Assembly (NCBI GenBank): GCA_036525535.1
Contig: DATDAH010000020.1
Coordinates: forward strand, 1-14,299
DNA: 14,299 nt
Reading direction: 5' to 3'
Origin: DATDAH01 sp036525535
Lineage (GTDB): Bacteria > Actinomycetota > Acidimicrobiia > Acidimicrobiales > DATDAH01
Shown: positions 11,279 through 14,299 of the stretch, in pieces
Layout of the letters: each line of letters opens with the position of its first letter
Numbering within the stretch: position 1 is the stretch's first letter
Notes under the pieces: model-generated
The model's input: only the letters and a program-made list of their open reading frames with translations
Told to the model about the DNA's origin: nothing
Databases searched by the model: none
Position numbers and translations under genes: made by a program

Positions 11279-13717
11279 TCACTCGGATCGCAGCACCTTG
11301 GCCGGCGGCGTGCGCCGGGCCATCCAGGCCGGGCCCCAGGCAACGAGGTTGGCGAAGACCAGCACCCCGCCGGCGAGGGCGAGCAGGCCGGTCACCGGGA
11401 TCACGGGCTCGGCCGGGAACCCGTAGCGGCCCGCCACCAGCGTCCAGGCCATGCGCCCAGCGACTACGCCGATTGGCAGCCCCACCAGCAGGGCCGCTCC
11501 CGCAAGCACGGTCACCTGCGACCCGATCGTGCGGGAGATCTGGCCCCGGGAGAGGCCGAGGGTCTTCAGGACGGCGAGGTCGGCCCGACGCCGCCGGATC
11601 GAGGTGACCAGGGTGTGCAGGAGGGTGGCGGCGGTGACGAGCAGGAGGGTCGCGACCACCAGCAGGGGGAAGCTCCTGGTGCCTCCGAAGTTGACGAGGT
11701 CGTCGGGGCGCTGGTCGTCGTAGACCGGATAGACGTCCAGGGCCCGGCGGAGGTCGGCGATCTCCGCCTCGCGGTCGGTGCCCTGGGTGAAGTCCACCAG
11801 GTGGACGGTGCGCGACGACCCGGGGGCGATGCGCTCGAGGCCGGTGAAGGTGAGACGAGCCCCGCGGCCGAGCTGACCGGCGTCGCCGAGATTTGGGAAC
11901 ACGCTGCGCCCGACGATGTCCATCTCCACCGTCTGGCCCGCGGCCCCGACCTCGACGCGGTCACCGATCTGCAGGCCGCCCTCGTCCAAGGTCACGGTCC
12001 CCAGGGCGATCTCGTCCGGGCCGGTCGGGGCCCGGCCCTCGAGTAGCGCCGCTGACACCGAGCCCTGCACGTCGTCGACGGCGTACCCGTCGACGCGGTC
12101 CCCGTTGACCTCCAGCTGGGAGATGGTGCCGACCGCGATGTTCTCCACGGCCAGGTTCTGCTCCAGCCCGTCGGTGAGGTAGTCGCTGATGTCGGGCACG
12201 CCGAGGCCGCCGATCAGCGCATCCCACTCCCAGCCGTAGAGGCGCGGCGTGTTGGTGAGGTGGTCGAGGCTGGCGACGAACGACATGGAGAGCGCGGCCG
12301 CGGCCACCGCGGTGACCAGCGCCGTGAGCGTGGAGCGGACGGGGACGGCGGTGGGCCCTCGCCCGGGATCGAGCGCCAAGCGTCCGCCGAGCTGGAGCGA
12401 GAGGGGCAGGCGGCGCGAGAACAACAGGTGACGCGGCCGGTCCGACCTCGGCCGGCCCGACCGGGCCTGGCGGAGGCGCTCGGCGCCCATAGACAGCGCG
12501 AAGGTCGCCAACGCCGTAGCGAACGCCCCGACCAGGATGGCCATCGGGTCGACGCGGAGGCCCGGCTCGGGCTCCGCCGCGGCTCCCGTGCCCACGGGGA
12601 AGACGGGCGACACCGCCACCGCAACGATGGCCACGACCACCCCCGCCGCTGCCGCCACCCCCAGGGCCCGGAGGGCACCCACCTGGAGGAGCTGGCGGGG
12701 GGCCATCCCCAGCGCTCCCAACGTGGCATGGTCTCTCGACTCGACGACGACCTGGCGGGCCAGCACCTGGGCGACGATCAGCGTGCCCGCGACCGCCACC
12801 AGCGCGGTCAACATCCACAGTGCCTGGGCCTGGAGGTCGATCGACCGCTGGGCGGAGACGAACCGGTCGATGCCGCCGCCCGCATAGGTGATGTCCCGAC
12901 CCTCATTAGCCGCCTCGAGGTCGGCCTTGTAGTCCTCGACCGCCGTGCCCGGCTCCACGGACACGATCAGGATGCCGCCGCCGGCCACGGTACGGCCGAC
13001 CTCGGCGTCGAAGGCCGGCGTGGTGTAGGCGATCGGCTGAAGCGTCCCCGGCACGGGGGGAAAGTCCATCGGTGACGACTCGACCCCGACCACGGTGAAC
13101 CAGTAGCGGCGTGCGCCCGCGGTCGACGCCAGGTCGACAGCGCGAGGATCGCGGCCAGCCAGCCGATCGACCACGCCGGTGGCCAGGTCGACGACCGCCG
13201 GCAGCAGCCGGTCGGCCCGGATCATGTCGAGGCCGATCCTGGAGCCGGGCGAGAGGTCGAGTCGTCGGGCCGCCTCGTAGCTCACCACCAGCTCGTCGAC
13301 GGCGTCGGGGTCTGCCAATCGGCCCTCGAGAACGAGGGGCCGTTCGACGGTGTCCCCCAGCCCGGTGGCCGGGCCGCTGAACGGGGTCAGCTGGAACGGT
13401 GGGAGTTCCTCGCCGCGCAACCGGCCTCCGACGGTGAACAGGCCGCGCACCAGCGCCGAGTGCTCCACGCCCGGGAGCTGGGCGGCGGCCCGCAGGTCGA
13501 GCTGAGACTCGGGGTTGAGGGCGCTCGTGTCCAGCACGAGCAGGTCGGACGGAGCGCTGCGGGCGAGGAACCGGCCGTAGACGGTCTCGGTCCGCCTCGC
13601 CCCGGCAGCAAGGCCCGTGACCGCCCCGCCGACGACGCCGATCAGGACCGCCAGGCCCAGCCAGGCCCGCCAGCGACGGCGGAGGTCGGCGCGGAAGCGC
13701 GCGCCGACGGCCGACAT
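11279..13717 (-). CDS. FtsX-like (MacB-type) ABC transporter permease
   Basis: The 812-aa integral membrane protein has about eight membrane segments: near 18-38, 297-318, 348-370, 391-410, 463-483, 690-712, 740-760 and 775-797. Large extracytoplasmic domains follow TM1 (about 40-295) and TM5 (about 485-685). This is the duplicated FtsX/MacB_PCD architecture of permeases that export lipoproteins, peptides or drugs, or that transmit mechanical force rather than moving a substrate. Both halves carry the cytoplasmic motif contacting the ATPase: ESRDHATLGALGMAPRQL (about 326-343) and RRADLAVLKTLGLSRGQI before the seventh segment. No ATP-binding partner is present in the window on either side. ATG 13717 is chosen because TM1 follows directly; a TTG at 13804 would only add an unlikely leader. 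GATGAT lies 6 nt upstream and may be a leaderless -10. Confidence 0.92.
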   Translation of the reverse strand: MSAVGARFRADLRRRWRAWLGLAVLIGVVGGAVTGLAAGARRTETVYGRFLARSAPSDLLVLDTSALNPESQLDLRAAAQLPGVEHSALVRGLFTVGGRLRGEELPPFQLTPFSGPATGLGDTVERPLVLEGRLADPDAVDELVVSYEAARRLDLSPGSRIGLDMIRADRLLPAVVDLATGVVDRLAGRDPRAVDLASTAGARRYWFTVVGVESSPMDFPPVPGTLQPIAYTTPAFDAEVGRTVAGGGILIVSVEPGTAVEDYKADLEAANEGRDITYAGGGIDRFVSAQRSIDLQAQALWMLTALVAVAGTLIVAQVLARQVVVESRDHATLGALGMAPRQLLQVGALRALGVAAAAGVVVAIVAVAVSPVFPVGTGAAAEPEPGLRVDPMAILVGAFATALATFALSMGAERLRQARSGRPRSDRPRHLLFSRRLPLSLQLGGRLALDPGRGPTAVPVRSTLTALVTAVAAAALSMSFVASLDHLTNTPRLYGWEWDALIGGLGVPDISDYLTDGLEQNLAVENIAVGTISQLEVNGDRVDGYAVDDVQGSVSAALLEGRAPTGPDEIALGTVTLDEGGLQIGDRVEVGAAGQTVEMDIVGRSVFPNLGDAGQLGRGARLTFTGLERIAPGSSRTVHLVDFTQGTDREAEIADLRRALDVYPVYDDQRPDDLVNFGGTRSFPLLVVATLLLVTAATLLHTLVTSIRRRRADLAVLKTLGLSRGQISRTIGSQVTVLAGAALLVGLPIGVVAGRMAWTLVAGRYGFPAEPVIPVTGLLALAGGVLVFANLVAWGPAWMARRTPPAKVLRSE

Positions 13718-14066
13718 CGACCCATCATCCAACGATCCCGTGGTCTGGGGTAATCGGGCTACCACCCCTTCAAATGGGGTGGCTGCTACCGCTACGGTCC
13801 CCAAAGCCCTTCCCGGGGGGTCGATCCGGTGCCGCCGCCCGTGCCCGCAGGGGCGCCGGCCTTCACGCGGGACGGGACCGCCATCGATCCCTCACCACGC
13901 GAAGTGCAGGGAGGCGAGGTCGGCGTGACCACCGCCGAGGACCCCCGGAAATCCTCACCGAGCTCGCCGCCTGGCGCGAGCCATAGCGGAGCGACCCGCG
14001 ATCGCCGTGGCGGCGCTGGCCAGTGCTACGAAGGACTCACCGGGCTACGGGACAAGGGTGGCGACG
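13718..14066. other. Divergent intergenic region between the permease and sulfotransferase genes
   Basis: This gap of about 350 nt contains no gene I can support. Frames open in parts of it give Arg/Pro-rich translations with no domain pattern. It holds a clear inverted repeat at 13762-13782 and, for the plus-strand gene, the AAGGGTGG Shine-Dalgarno sequence at 14054-14061. Promoters for both divergent genes should lie here, but I cannot place good -35/-10 pairs. Confidence 0.4.
13762..13782. promoter_or_regulatory. 7-bp inverted repeat upstream of the permease gene
   Basis: CCACCCC (13762-13768) and GGGGTGG (13776-13782) are perfect inverted arms around TTCAAAT. The AT-rich centre stands out against the GC-rich surroundings. 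It lies 45 bp upstream of the permease start and could be an operator for that gene or for the divergent gene. Confidence 0.35.
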
Positions 14067-14299
14067 ATGGGCACGACCGGGGAAGTCGACCGCATCCTCG
14101 CCGACGCGGTCGAGAACGCGAGACTCGACGACTTCGGCGAGACCTGGTTCCTCGGCCCGCTGTCCGCGTACGCCGCCGATCTCGAGCTGCCCAACCTCAC
14201 CGAATTCGGGCGTCGGTTCCTGCGCTCGCGCGCGGTGGTCGACCTCGTGCGCCGCTTGCGCGTCCTCGACACGCTGCGGCAACACCCCGAGATCGCCAC
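14067..14299 (+). CDS. Sulfotransferase-like protein, N-terminal fragment cut by the window edge
   Basis: The frame from ATG 14067 stays open to the window end, giving the first 77 residues. The segment RLDDFGETWFLGPLSAYAADLE and the following RRFLRSRAVVDLVRRLRVLDTLRQHPEI resemble the N-terminal helices of actinobacterial sulfotransferase-family proteins (LDDFGxxxFxxPL..., then an Arg-rich helix ending in HPEI). In that family the PAPS-binding loop normally follows within the next few dozen residues, beyond the window. AAGGGTGG, 5 nt before the ATG, is a suitable Shine-Dalgarno sequence. GTG 14058 and GTG 14007 are in-frame alternatives. The gene diverges from the permease gene. Confidence 0.65.
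   Translation, partial: MGTTGEVDRILADAVENARLDDFGETWFLGPLSAYAADLELPNLTEFGRRFLRSRAVVDLVRRLRVLDTLRQHPEIA

Noticed and set aside
11961..12818. 285-aa minus-strand frame within the permease gene
   Set aside because: Alternate-frame shadow with Pro/Arg/Gly-rich composition, inside a gene with clear membrane segments in the other frame.

Overview
The window is GC-rich throughout. Its gene content (PPK2, DUF2461, an SGNH hydrolase with a Thr/Pro-rich linker, a Crp-like regulator, an AMIN-like secreted protein), its mix of leaderless and strong-SD genes, and its unlinked tRNA genes point to a high-GC actinobacterium, perhaps of the Acidimicrobiia type. The taxon is inference. There is no rRNA, CRISPR array, IS element, transposase or integrase.

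Layout. (1) 1-1870: a minus-strand secreted AMIN-like protein diverges from a plus-strand pair, a DJ-1/PfpI protein and a VOC metalloprotein. Three short dyads lie beyond the AMIN gene. (2) 1920-2010: tRNA-Ser(GCU). (3) 2031-5174: a regulator/enzyme operon. A palindrome overlaps the -35 of a promoter, followed by a TetR regulator with no ordinary start codon ahead of its helix-turn-helix. The regulator overlaps by ATGA an 809-aa protein with the domain order of rifampin phosphotransferase (ATP-grasp, substrate domain, swivelling His domain). (4) 5377-6027: a DUF2461 protein, convergent with (5) a minus-strand Crp/Fnr regulator at 6202-6912, which is divergent from a secreted SGNH hydrolase at 7025-7849. 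(6) 8045-8876: two small unrecognised membrane proteins separated by a 12-bp hairpin. (7) 8951-9742: class I PPK2. (8) 9765-10940: an acyl-CoA-dehydrogenase-fold flavoprotein resembling group D monooxygenases. (9) 10973-11050: tRNA-Arg(ACG) with encoded CCA. (10) 11279-13717, minus: a large FtsX-type ABC permease without an ATPase next to it. (11) 14067 to the edge: the start of a sulfotransferase-like gene.

The clearest multi-gene unit is the TetR/dikinase operon, which looks like an inducible antibiotic- or metabolite-phosphorylating system. The DJ-1/VOC pair may handle reactive electrophiles. The other genes look like independent housekeeping or accessory units.

Two further points deserve attention. 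The last 15 nt of the tRNA-Ser region (TCCCACCCTCTCCGC) recur exactly at 7979-7993, inside one of two 36-nt imperfect repeats, so 2012-7978 could be an old tRNA-targeted insertion, although no integrase is seen. Several genes have a -10-like hexamer 6 or 8 nt before the start codon. By that rule the TetR gene would start at an ACG codon.
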